A DNA stretch of 64,000 bases from NCBI RefSeq assembly GCF_021390245.1, contig NZ_JAJUXH010000003.1, positions 310,001-374,000 on the forward strand, read 5' to 3'. This stretch comes from Dyadobacter sp. CY323 (GTDB lineage Bacteria; Bacteroidota; Bacteroidia; Cytophagales; Spirosomataceae). The notes beneath the pieces are model-generated. The model was not told the origin of the DNA and did no database searches. It worked only from the letters and a program-made list of their open reading frames with translations. Of the stretch, positions 18,025-26,459 are shown in pieces. Position 1 is the first letter of the stretch. Each line of letters begins with the position of its first letter. The translations under genes were made by a program, and so were the position numbers.

Positions 18025-20577
18025 TCACCCGCACTTCGAAGAACCGCAATCTTTGCAGGTCAGGCAGCCTTCCTGATATAACAGGTTTGTAGAATTACAA
18101 TTCTGGCATTTTTGCTTCGCAGCTTCCGTTCCATCCGGGATATACCGTTTCAATGCGCGTGCAACCCCGGCTTTCCAGGTATTGATCGCTTCGTCCAGTT
18201 GCAGGCTGCTGATCAAATCCACCACTTTTTCAATCGCCATACCGTGACGTAATGTGCTGGAAATCAACTTCGCATAATTCCAATATTCCGGATTGAATTT
18301 GTAAGACAATCCTTCAATGGTCGTCTTGTAACCGCGTGGATTTTTGTATTGAAAATCATATCGCGAGCTTCCGTCCGCCTCGCGATTTTTGATGATCAAA
18401 CCGTCATTAACCCATCTTGGAATCAAAATACCGTCTTCATCGTCGGCAAACCCGGTGAAGATTTCATACGGCCGGCCATCGATGCAACCGATGAATGCAA
18501 TCCATTTGTCTTTCTTATTTTGAAAACGGACTACATCGGCTTCTAAGATCTGGGGTCTTTCCGTTGGGAATGGAGTAAGCCCGTCGGCAGTGGTTTCTTC
18601 CTTCTTTTCAGTATTGGCAATCAAAACGCCCGATCTGGAACCATCTCGATAAACCGTAACTCCCTTACATCCAGCCTTCCACGCTTCCATATAACATTCG
18701 CCGACTAACTCTTCGGTCACATCATTCGGCATATTAATGGTCACACTGATCGAATGGTCTACCCATTTCTGGATCGCGCCCTGCATTTTTACCTTTTTCA
18801 AATAGTCAACATCATTCGAAGTTGCTTTGTAGTAAGGCGACTTTTTGACAAGATCATCCAGCTCTTTTTGAGAGTAATTCTTTGTGAGATCGTGCCCATT
18901 CACCTCCATCCATTCCTTGAAACGATGGTGAAAAACCACATATTCCTCCCACGAATCGCCGACTTCATCCACAAAATCGACGCGGACATCCTTGTCATTT
19001 GGATTAACCTTTCGTCTTCTTTTATAAACCGGCAAAAATACCGGCTCGATACCCGACGTAGTTTGTGACATCAGGCTTGTAGTACCAGTCGGTGCGATGG
19101 TCAGCAATGCAATATTACGTCTGCCGTATTCCAGCATTTCATAATACAATTGCGCATCCGCCTCTTTCAAACGGAGAATAAATGGATTGTTTTTCTCTCT
19201 TTCCGAATCAAAAATGGAAAATGCACCTCGTTCCTTTGCCGTATGTACCGAGCCGCGATATGCCTCCAATGCAACGGTTTTGTGGATTTCAACGGCGAAT
19301 TCATTTCCTTCATCACTTCCATAACGCAAGCCCAGCGCCGCCAGCATATCACCTTCTGCGGTAATGCCGATACCCGTTCTCCTGCCTTCTCTCGCCTTCG
19401 TTTGAATGTTCAGCCAAAGGTTTTTCTCCACTCTTTTCACTTCCTCGTCTTCCGGATCAGCAATGATTTTCTGAAGAATCCCGTCAATTTTTTCGAGTTC
19501 AAGATCGATGATATCGTCCATCATCCGTTGGGCGGCTGCTATATGCTTTTTAAATAATGCCCAGTTAAATGTCGCTTTTTTCGTGAATGCGTCATCCACA
19601 TACGAAAACAGATTGATCGCCAGCAACCGGCACGAATCGTACGGACAAAGTGGTATTTCGCCGCAAGGGTTTGTAGAAACTGTTTCATAACCCAGGTCCG
19701 AGTAGCAATCCGGCACAGACTCGCGGATAATGGTATCCCAGAACAAGATTCCAGGCTCCGCCGATCGCCACGCATTATGGACGATCTTTTTCCAAAGCGT
19801 AGTCGCGTCGATTTCTTTCAAATGCGATGGATTGGCGCTCTTGATCGGATATTGTTGTTTGTAAACACTTTTAGAATCGACCGCCTTCATGAATTCGTCA
19901 TCGATCCGCACCGAGACATTGGCGCCGGTCACTTTGCCCTGCTCCATTTTGGCATCGATAAAATCCTCAGAATCAGGATGCCGGATCGCCACAGAAAGCA
20001 TTAACGCACCCCGGCGACCATCCTGGGCTACCTCTCTGGTGGAATTTGAAAACCGCTCCATGAATGGCACAATGCCTGTAGAAGTCAATGCAGAATTTTT
20101 AACCGGAGAACCTTTTGGACGGATGTGGGATAAATCATGCCCCACGCCGCCGCGACGTTTCATTAACTGCACTTGCTCCTGGTCAATCTTCATAATGCCT
20201 CCATATGAATCGGAAGCACCATTATTACCAATTACAAAGCAATTGGACAGCGAAGCGATCTGGTAGGGATTACCAATCCCGGTCATCGGGCTTCCCTGCG
20301 GAATGATATATTTAAAATCCTTGATCAGATCGAAGATTTCAGTTTCACTCAGTGGATTCGGATATAACTTTTCGATCCTCGCAATTTCACTGGCGATCCT
20401 TTTGTGCATATCGTTTGGAGTAGCTTCATAAATCGCTCCGTAGGAGTCTTTTAAAGCATATTTATTCACCCAAACACGGGCTGCAAGATCATCGCCTTTG
20501 AAGTATTCGAGAGACGCCTGGTAGGCTTCATCCGTCGTGTAGGTACGTGCGGATTGGGAAGATTTTATGGTTTCCAT
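18025..20577 (-). CDS. nrdJ: Adenosylcobalamin-dependent (class II) ribonucleotide reductase
   Basis: The enzyme reduces ribonucleotides to deoxyribonucleotides using a radical made from adenosylcobalamin, without oxygen. It has 850 residues. The redox cysteine lies in ASLSNCFVIGN (Cys113) and the thiyl-radical loop is STNPCGEIPLCPY (Cys305). Barrel segments include GIEPVFLPVYKRRRKV and the conserved TIAPTGTTSLM. The C-terminus has a zinc-ribbon tail (CQNCN...CLTCKDCGSSKCG) thought to re-reduce the active site. No nrdA/nrdB is nearby and no cobalamin riboswitch is visible upstream, only two inverted repeats (20617-20655). The cell must make or import B12 if this is its main reductase. Confidence 0.95.
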   Translation of the reverse strand: METIKSSQSARTYTTDEAYQASLEYFKGDDLAARVWVNKYALKDSYGAIYEATPNDMHKRIASEIARIEKLYPNPLSETEIFDLIKDFKYIIPQGSPMTGIGNPYQIASLSNCFVIGNNGASDSYGGIMKIDQEQVQLMKRRGGVGHDLSHIRPKGSPVKNSALTSTGIVPFMERFSNSTREVAQDGRRGALMLSVAIRHPDSEDFIDAKMEQGKVTGANVSVRIDDEFMKAVDSKSVYKQQYPIKSANPSHLKEIDATTLWKKIVHNAWRSAEPGILFWDTIIRESVPDCYSDLGYETVSTNPCGEIPLCPYDSCRLLAINLFSYVDDAFTKKATFNWALFKKHIAAAQRMMDDIIDLELEKIDGILQKIIADPEDEEVKRVEKNLWLNIQTKAREGRRTGIGITAEGDMLAALGLRYGSDEGNEFAVEIHKTVALEAYRGSVHTAKERGAFSIFDSEREKNNPFILRLKEADAQLYYEMLEYGRRNIALLTIAPTGTTSLMSQTTSGIEPVFLPVYKRRRKVNPNDKDVRVDFVDEVGDSWEEYVVFHHRFKEWMEVNGHDLTKNYSQKELDDLVKKSPYYKATSNDVDYLKKVKMQGAIQKWVDHSISVTINMPNDVTEELVGECYMEAWKAGCKGVTVYRDGSRSGVLIANTEKKEETTADGLTPFPTERPQILEADVVRFQNKKDKWIAFIGCIDGRPYEIFTGFADDEDGILIPRWVNDGLIIKNREADGSSRYDFQYKNPRGYKTTIEGLSYKFNPEYWNYAKLISSTLRHGMAIEKVVDLISSLQLDEAINTWKAGVARALKRYIPDGTEAAKQKCQNCNSTNLLYQEGCLTCKDCGSSKCG

Positions 20578-20616
20578 TGGTGAGTATATGGGGGAATCTT
20601 TCGTGATGTATGAAGA

Positions 20617-20655
20617 CTGTAAATGTACAGAATTTTATACAAGCGGCATGTATAA
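20617..20655. promoter_or_regulatory. Two inverted repeats upstream of nrdJ
   Basis: CTGTA-N4-TACAG (20617-20630) and TTATACA-N7-TGTATAA (20635-20655) have centres about 21 bp apart, two helical turns, 40-78 bp upstream of the nrdJ start. On the minus strand the first contains TACATTTA, one base off a -7 box. They could be operator sites. They do not match the NrdR box as I know it, so the regulator is unknown. Confidence 0.35.
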
Positions 20656-20780
20656 GTTTAAAATGTTAACAAAAAATATTATTTATATTTCTCAATATCA
20701 GGATGTTAGTTTTTAATTTAGATACAAAAGTTTACAAATTTTTGATTTTCAAAGCTTTGGAATATAAACTATAAAAACAA

Positions 20781-20809
20781 AAAAACCGGCTCAATGCGAA
20801 CCGGTTTTT
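20781..20809 (-). terminator. Terminator of the hmu heme operon
   Basis: AAAAACCGG (20781-20789) and CCGGTTTTT (20801-20809) form a 9-bp stem with an 11-nt loop. It lies 22 bp beyond the hmuS stop and gives a T-tract on the minus strand. Confidence 0.82.
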
Positions 20810-20831
20810 AATTACTATGACGAAATTTAAT

Positions 20832-21884
20832 TTATAAGTCTGTCTTAATAACCGTACGTTCAAGAAGTTCCGGCCACTCTTTCAATTCAGGAATTCCAGG
20901 TTTGCGTTTACCAAAAAACTGGTTGAACATCACACCTTCTTTATCAATCAGCTCAATGCCTGTCACGATTCCATCCTCGGTCGGTTTTCTCACAATCCAA
21001 GCCTCATCGATGGCGTCTTCCCGCAAATGCAGGTTAAATTCAGGATCCATAATATTCAGCCAGGGACCCATTACAAAAATCTTTTTGATCGGGCCGGTGT
21101 GGATCTGAATACAATTTTGATTTGAAACAAAAACCATGATCGGAAGCCCGGTTTCTGAAACCGCTTCAAATACCAGTTTCATACTTTCAGGCTTGATCCG
21201 GTATGCATAACCCTCGGGAGCGTGACGCAATGCCTGCTTTCTGCTGAGCTTATACTTCCGAAGTAATGTAAAAAAGTCGTGCGTATCCTTCAATCCGAGC
21301 CACTCGGCCTGAAATGCAGGAACATCTATCTCAACCTCTGCATTGGGTTCCGCAGCCTTTTCCGTTTTCTCGGTAATATTTAGCTTAACATTCTGATCAG
21401 CAGCCAGATATTTAGCTACAAGTGCATCGTAAGCTTCTTTACTACTTTTCTCGGTCAGATAGATCTTATGTGCAGCTTCCCCAAAACTGTTGAAAAACTG
21501 CAGACTATGGCGATCGTTTTCAGAAACTGCAAAACCGAATTTCCAGTCCCCCAAAAACAAACGAAGGTCGATATCCTCTCCCAGCACAAGGCCAACGTGG
21601 TTATTGAACGAGATTTTTTCATACACGCCTTTGCGTTCATGCACCACGTGATCGTTACGGGTAAGTGCCATTACGTGGCCCAGTGAACCCATTTCCTTCA
21701 TTAATTCACGAAAATCTCCTTCGAGCAAGGATACGTTTTCTCCCAATCCGGTCGCGAGAAGTTCTGCTTCGGTTGTGCCCAGTTCGTTGGCAGCATCACG
21801 TATTCTTGTTTTTGGATTCGCAAGCCTGAACTCGGCCCAACGCTCTTTTAATTCAGTTCCGTCAGGTGAAAGGGTTGATCTCAT
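20832..21884 (-). CDS. hmuS: Hemin-degrading/hemin-transport factor HmuS
   Basis: The product is a cytoplasmic HemS/ChuS-family protein that accepts imported heme and stores or degrades it to free iron. It has 350 residues, the usual length, with two tandem HemS repeats. The first covers about 20-160 (LKERWAEFRLANPKTRIRDAA, MGSLGHVMALTRNDHVVHE) and the second about 190-345 (FQAEWLGLKDTHDFFTLLRK, HTGPIKKI, HLREDAIDEAWIVRKPTEDG). It is the last gene of the hmuTUVS operon, 30 bp after hmuV and followed by a terminator. Confidence 0.92.
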   Translation of the reverse strand: MRSTLSPDGTELKERWAEFRLANPKTRIRDAANELGTTEAELLATGLGENVSLLEGDFRELMKEMGSLGHVMALTRNDHVVHERKGVYEKISFNNHVGLVLGEDIDLRLFLGDWKFGFAVSENDRHSLQFFNSFGEAAHKIYLTEKSSKEAYDALVAKYLAADQNVKLNITEKTEKAAEPNAEVEIDVPAFQAEWLGLKDTHDFFTLLRKYKLSRKQALRHAPEGYAYRIKPESMKLVFEAVSETGLPIMVFVSNQNCIQIHTGPIKKIFVMGPWLNIMDPEFNLHLREDAIDEAWIVRKPTEDGIVTGIELIDKEGVMFNQFFGKRKPGIPELKEWPELLERTVIKTDL

Positions 21885-21914
21885 TTCTATCTTATTTAAT
21901 GGTAAAACTCAGTT

Positions 21915-22712
21915 TTATGAAAGTGTCAGCAAGGCTGGATTTACATCTGGCACAATGATCGGAAAGTCGATACCGTCGGGTTGGATTATTTGTACAGGCA
22001 ATCCAAATCCGGCTTTTATAGCGTTTTCCGTCAAAACTTCGTCGGGCGCTCCTATGCCGTAGCTCCGGCCATCTTTTAGCATTAGTACTTTGTCGGCATA
22101 CTGCAAAGCCTGATTCAGATCGTGTACAACGGCGATCACCGCGAATCCGCCTTTGGTTAACTCTTTGGCCAAATGGAATGTTTCGAACTGGTGAAGCAGG
22201 TCCATTCCGGTTGTAGGTTCGTCCAGAAGCAGCAACCCGTTTTCCACCTCCCAGATCTGCGCCAGTGCACGCGCCACCTGCACACGCTGCTGCTCACCGC
22301 CGGAGAGTGTGGGATATAACCGGCTTTTCAACTTCCCGATCCCTACCTTTTTCAGGCATACATCCACAATCGCCAGATCGCGCTGCTCAGGTTCGGAATC
22401 GTAGAATGGATAACGTCCCATTAAAACAATTTCCTGGACGGTAAACGACAACGAAATAGTGTTTTGCTGAGAAAGAACCGCTCTTTTGCGGGCAAGTTCT
22501 TTCAATTTATAGTTTTTTAAATCCCTGCCCAAAAAGTCAACATGACCGGAAGTTGGGGTTAACTCAGACGATAACAGCTTGATTAACGTAGACTTACCTG
22601 CGCCATTCGCACCCACCACCGCCCAAAACTCTCCGGATTTCACTGCGAAGCTTACATCCTCCAACAGTTTACGTCCTCTGACTTCAAATCCCACCCGACG
22701 AACTTCTATCAT
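21915..22712 (-). CDS. hmuV: Heme ABC transporter ATP-binding protein HmuV
   Basis: The 265-residue ATPase of the heme importer has Walker A at GANGAGKST (34-42), the Q-loop region SQQNTISLSF, the ABC signature LSGGEQQRVQVARAL, Walker B LLLLDEPTTGMD, and the switch His in VHDLNQAL. Its start overlaps the hmuU stop by 4 bp, so the two are translationally coupled. It couples ATP hydrolysis in the cytoplasm to heme entry through HmuU. Confidence 0.95.
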   Translation of the reverse strand: MIEVRRVGFEVRGRKLLEDVSFAVKSGEFWAVVGANGAGKSTLIKLLSSELTPTSGHVDFLGRDLKNYKLKELARKRAVLSQQNTISLSFTVQEIVLMGRYPFYDSEPEQRDLAIVDVCLKKVGIGKLKSRLYPTLSGGEQQRVQVARALAQIWEVENGLLLLDEPTTGMDLLHQFETFHLAKELTKGGFAVIAVVHDLNQALQYADKVLMLKDGRSYGIGAPDEVLTENAIKAGFGLPVQIIQPDGIDFPIIVPDVNPALLTLS

Positions 22713-23815
22713 AGCCTTTTCCGTTTTTGCTCCCAGAGAATGTAAATGAAGAAAGGTGTTCCAAGTAAAGAAGTAAGGATCCCGATCGGCATTTCCGTAG
22801 GCGCCACGATGGTCCTGGATAACGTATCCGCCAGAGTCAGCACGATGGCGCCCGCCAGGGCCGAACCAACGATCAGCGTTTTATGATTAGGCCCAAATGT
22901 GGTGCGTATAATGTGCGGCACTACAAGTCCGACGAAACCAATTGTTCCGGCGACTGCAACCGAGGCCCCGACACCCATTGTCGCCAGAATGATTACTTTT
23001 TGTTTCAAAACTTTCATATTCACCCCTAAACTGGCAGCCTGACTTTCGCCTAAAACCAACAGATTCAGTGCTTTGGAAAGATAGGGCATGAATAAAACCG
23101 AAACCATTACGAATGGGGCCACTGCCAAAACCGACGTCCACGTTGCGCCGCCCAGACTCCCCAGGTTCCAGAAGGTAATACTCCGGAGTTGCTGGTCATC
23201 AGCCAGGTAAGTCATCAGCCCGGTCACTGCGCCGACAAACGCATTTATAGCGATCCCGCACAAAAGCAGCGTAGTAATGCCTCCGTCCCCGGTAATTTTC
23301 GATAATTGATATACAAAAAAAGTCGTGACTGCGGCACCGATAAATGAAACAAATGAAATGCTGTAAACCCCAGCGAGTTCATTCAGCATTCCAAAATATT
23401 TAACGTTGAGCATTAATACGAAAACAGCGAAAAGCGACGCCCCGGAAGTGACTCCAATTAATGTAGAATCGGCGATCGGGTTTCTGAAAAGTCCCTGAAG
23501 TGATGCCCCGGCAATCCCCAGGCCGGCACCGATCAGCACCGCCAGACAAACTCTCGGTAACCTGATCACCCAGAATACGATGGATTTTTGTTCGTCGACC
23601 GTTGTTGCGCTCACCAGCCCAAGCTTGTACCCGATAATCTCGCCAAACTCAGAAAGCGAAATGGACAATGCGCCGGTACACGCGGAAAAAACGACACAAA
23701 TCATTAATAATGAGCTAAGTATCCAGACCATTTTACCCGTTGACGAAGGTAAAAACAGCCGCTCGGAAACGTTTTTAGCCTCAATATCTGTCTCGTTTTC
23801 TATTTCTGTCAGCAT
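22709..23815 (-). CDS. hmuU: Heme ABC transporter permease HmuU
   Basis: The 368-residue FecCD/BtuC-family permease has about ten hydrophobic helices. Family blocks include RLPRVCLAVLIGAGLGIAGA, the SLQGLFRNPIADSTLIGVTSG loop region and GFVGLVVPHIIRTTFGPNHK, the last forming the coupling contact with HmuV. It starts 3 bp after the hmuT stop. The N-terminal 30 residues before the first helix are cytoplasmic and charged. Confidence 0.94.
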   Translation of the reverse strand: MLTEIENETDIEAKNVSERLFLPSSTGKMVWILSSLLMICVVFSACTGALSISLSEFGEIIGYKLGLVSATTVDEQKSIVFWVIRLPRVCLAVLIGAGLGIAGASLQGLFRNPIADSTLIGVTSGASLFAVFVLMLNVKYFGMLNELAGVYSISFVSFIGAAVTTFFVYQLSKITGDGGITTLLLCGIAINAFVGAVTGLMTYLADDQQLRSITFWNLGSLGGATWTSVLAVAPFVMVSVLFMPYLSKALNLLVLGESQAASLGVNMKVLKQKVIILATMGVGASVAVAGTIGFVGLVVPHIIRTTFGPNHKTLIVGSALAGAIVLTLADTLSRTIVAPTEMPIGILTSLLGTPFFIYILWEQKRKRL

Positions 23816-23818
23816 CGG

Positions 23819-24679
23819 TCAGTTTACTTTTTGTGAAAGCTCCAATGCTGCTTTGCCCAGTCTCGGCCCAAAACCGGTTAATAACTGACCGTCCATGGTG
23901 ACGATCTTCCGGCTCTTTCCTGCATTTGTATTTGCAATACCCGGGACTTTTAACAGCCCGTCCATTCCTTCCAGACTTTCGAGCCCGCTTGAAAAAAGCA
24001 CCAGTACATCCGGATTTGCAATAACCAGTGACTCAGCAGTTAACGGTTTGAAATCGGTAAATCCTTCCACGGCGTTCTTATGTCCGGCCAGCAGGAACAT
24101 TTTATCCAGCGACGTTCCCGTTCCCGACACCATCAATGTCCCCGTTCCTCTCGCGTATATGAAAAGCAGCTTCTTAGGATTTCTGGGGGCCGGGATTTTT
24201 GTAAGATCTGACTGCAGGGTTTTGATAAGCTTTTCGGCCTGCGGTTTTGCATTAAAATAGGCACCAACCTCTCTGATCAGCTTTATCGCACCTTCTTTCG
24301 AATATTCATGCTTGAATTGTACCAGCTTTTTCCCTGCACTGCCCAGCTGCTTCACAACATTGGGAGTTAACATGCTCTGATCGGTATATACGATAATGTC
24401 GGGATTGAGTGTCAAAATCCCCTCGGCTGCAATGGTGCGATTGTGTCCGATTTTTGAGATTTTATCCAGTGATGCAGGATAGGTACTCGTCACATCCACA
24501 CCAACGATCTGCTTTTCCAATCCCAAACCCACCAGAATTTCACTCAATGTCCCATTTGCCGAAACGATGCGCAAGACCTTATCGGCGCTAACCGTTCCAC
24601 TGGTCAGACAAAACAGGATCAGAATGAAATGTCTCAAAGACGACTGCATTGCATGAGGGATTGATATTGTATTAATCAA
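23819..24679 (-). CDS. hmuT: Periplasmic heme-binding protein HmuT
   Basis: This is the periplasmic solute-binding component of the heme importer (BtuF/HmuT fold, 286 residues). A signal peptide ends near TSGTVSA. The mature N-terminus has the family block RIVSANGTLSEILVGLGLEKQIVGVD, and later TSTYPASL and GFGPRLGKAALEL. A second possible start, the ATG at 24649, would give a cleaner signal peptide (MQSSLRHFILILFCL). It is the first gene of hmuT-U-V-S. No TonB-dependent heme receptor is in the operon, so outer-membrane uptake must be encoded elsewhere. Iron control by Fur is expected for the family, but I could not identify a Fur box. Confidence 0.9.
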   Translation of the reverse strand: MINTISIPHAMQSSLRHFILILFCLTSGTVSADKVLRIVSANGTLSEILVGLGLEKQIVGVDVTSTYPASLDKISKIGHNRTIAAEGILTLNPDIIVYTDQSMLTPNVVKQLGSAGKKLVQFKHEYSKEGAIKLIREVGAYFNAKPQAEKLIKTLQSDLTKIPAPRNPKKLLFIYARGTGTLMVSGTGTSLDKMFLLAGHKNAVEGFTDFKPLTAESLVIANPDVLVLFSSGLESLEGMDGLLKVPGIANTNAGKSRKIVTMDGQLLTGFGPRLGKAALELSQKVN

Positions 24680-24695
24680 AAACCGAGGTTAACGG

Positions 24696-24703
24696 CAAAT
24701 ATA
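24696..24703 (-). promoter_or_regulatory. Putative -7 box of the hmu operon
   Basis: On the minus strand this reads TATATTTG, a full TANNTTTG match, 17 bp upstream of the first hmuT start and 47 bp upstream of the alternative start. A TTG lies 16 bp further upstream, closer than the usual -33 spacing. Confidence 0.4.
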
Positions 24704-24759
24704 TGGCATTAATTTAGACCAAGTATAAATAGTTTAGAAAAATTTACTTTTCCGTCAGG

Positions 24760-24779
24760 AAAGTCCGGCGCCGGGCTTT
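24760..24779. other. 20-bp near-palindrome between hmuT and the symporter gene
   Basis: AAAGTCCGGC is followed directly by GCCGGGCTTT, complementary except for one G-T wobble, and then by TATTATT. It looks like a terminator, but no gene runs into it from either side because hmuT and the symporter gene diverge. It may be an operator or a relic. Confidence 0.4.
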
Positions 24780-24837
24780 TATTATTGTAAATTCATAAAT
24801 TACCCCTTTACTATTCCTTTACCTTATCAGGCTGAAA

Positions 24838-26115
24838 TTGAAAAAGTTATTTACCAACCTTACTTTCTGGGTACTTACTGCCATTACCTGCGGCGCACTT
24901 CTGGGCCATTATTATCCTGCCCAGGCTGTGGAAATGGAATTTTTGGGGAAAGGGTTTATTCAAATTGTCAAGCTTTTCATAAACCCGATCATTTTCCTGA
25001 CCATCACAATGGGGATCATTGGTATGGGGGATTTGAAAAAAGTCGGCAAAGTTGGGGCGAAAGCCTTGCTCTATTTCGAAGTTGTAACTACCCTCGCACT
25101 CATTGTCGGAATAATCGTAGCCAACATCATCAGGCCGGGCGACGGTGTGGTAACCGGCAGTCTGCAAAAAGGCGACATTTCTGCTTATGCAAGTAAAGTG
25201 CAGGATTTTAGCTGGTTACAGTTTTTTCTGGACAACGTCACTTTGCAGGTGTTGCTGTTTTCGCTCGTTCTGGGGACGTTTTTAAGTAAATATTCAGGAA
25301 AAGATAAAGTCATTCACTGGCTTGAATTTTTTTCAAAATACGTTTTCCGCGCCTTGCATCTGGTTATGATCTTCGCACCGATCGGTGCATTCGGGGGAAT
25401 GGCTTATACCATTGGAAAGTATGGTATTGATACTTTATTACCGCTCGCCAAACTCATGGGAACGGTATATGCGACGATGGCGGTCTTTATTTTCGGTGTG
25501 CTGGGGCTCATTCTTCGCACATGTAAGATCAATCTCTGGTCTTACCTCAAATACATTCGCGAGGAACTGCTGATCGTGCTCGGAACATCTTCCTCAGAGG
25601 CCGGATTGCCTTCTTTAATGGTAAAATTGGAACGAATGGGCTGTTCGAAACCCGTAGTAGGGCTGGTCGTACCAGCAGGCTATTCATTTAACCTCGACGG
25701 GACTACCATATACCTCTCGATGGCGACCATATTTCTGGCCCAGGTTTTCAATGTACACCTTACATTCGGGCAGATACTCTCATTGATCGGGATCTTAATG
25801 GTCACCTCAAAAGGCGCCGCGGGAGTAACGGGCAGCGGTTTTGTGGTTCTGGCTTCCACGCTCACGGCGATCAAAGTAATCCCGGTCGAGGGACTTGCGT
25901 TATTACTTGGCGTCGACCGGTTTATGTCGGAGGCCCGCGCGATTACCAACTTTATCGGAAACGGCGTGGCTACTATCTGGCTCGCCAACCATGAAAAAGA
26001 ATTCGACCGTGATAAAATGATCTATGCATTTGCAAACGTGGATGAAACGGAAAGTGTGATTACGGATAATCTCACCGACGCCACGCAGCGACAAGAAACC
26101 AAATTTCAGGGTTAG
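24838..26115 (+). CDS. Dicarboxylate/amino acid:cation symporter (DctA/GltP family)
   Basis: The 425-residue secondary transporter takes up C4-dicarboxylates or glutamate/aspartate with protons or sodium. Family motifs are the serine-rich hairpin LGTSSSEAGLPSLM, VPAGYSFNLDGTTIYLSMATIFLAQ (transmembrane segment 7), the second hairpin SKGAAGVTGSGFVVLASTL, and DRFMSEARAITNFIGNGVATI. The start is TTG, directly followed by KKLFTNLTFWVL as in homologues. The motifs do not separate dicarboxylate from amino acid substrates; DctA is slightly favoured by the NLDGTTIY block. It stands alone. Confidence 0.92.
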   Translation: MKKLFTNLTFWVLTAITCGALLGHYYPAQAVEMEFLGKGFIQIVKLFINPIIFLTITMGIIGMGDLKKVGKVGAKALLYFEVVTTLALIVGIIVANIIRPGDGVVTGSLQKGDISAYASKVQDFSWLQFFLDNVTLQVLLFSLVLGTFLSKYSGKDKVIHWLEFFSKYVFRALHLVMIFAPIGAFGGMAYTIGKYGIDTLLPLAKLMGTVYATMAVFIFGVLGLILRTCKINLWSYLKYIREELLIVLGTSSSEAGLPSLMVKLERMGCSKPVVGLVVPAGYSFNLDGTTIYLSMATIFLAQVFNVHLTFGQILSLIGILMVTSKGAAGVTGSGFVVLASTLTAIKVIPVEGLALLLGVDRFMSEARAITNFIGNGVATIWLANHEKEFDRDKMIYAFANVDETESVITDNLTDATQRQETKFQG

Positions 26116-26162
26116 CAATTTTTAGTACTTTTAAATGGTTGTTGAAACGACTTGCTTTAACT

Positions 26163-26357
26163 ATGAACTATAAAAATTTCATTACATCTGATCATCGTGT
26201 GATGCTGGGCAAACCGGTGATAAAGGGTACGAGGCTACCCGTTGAGATGATTCTTCTAAAACTTGGCGAAGGTGCCTCCATGGAAGATTTGCGAATGATG
26301 TACCCGGATCTTAGTATAGAATCCATTCAGGCTATACTTCAATATGCCGCGGAATAA
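26163..26357 (+). CDS. DUF433 domain protein
   Basis: A 64-residue protein with the full DUF433 pattern: DHRVMLGKPVIKGTRLPVEMILLKLGEGASMEDL...YPDLSIESIQAILQYA. This is a winged-helix fold often found as the antitoxin-like partner of DUF5615 (PIN-like) proteins. Here the DUF5615 partner is missing: the next 100 bp hold no such gene and then a peptidase starts. I chose the ATG at 26163; a TTG at 26139 would add eight residues. Function as an orphan is unknown. Confidence 0.85.
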   Translation: MNYKNFITSDHRVMLGKPVIKGTRLPVEMILLKLGEGASMEDLRMMYPDLSIESIQAILQYAAE

Positions 26358-26459
26358 CTCGCTTTTCGACCATTTTACAACGGTCAATATTAATAAGATT
26401 CGTTCGAGACCTTTTTTAAAATAATACCTTTCAGTTTATTACAAATTGCCTTTACAAAA

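Noticed and set aside
20578-20780. Cobalamin riboswitch upstream of the B12-dependent reductase
   Set aside because: No B12-box-like sequence or long structured leader is visible; the region is AT-rich with two short inverted repeats.
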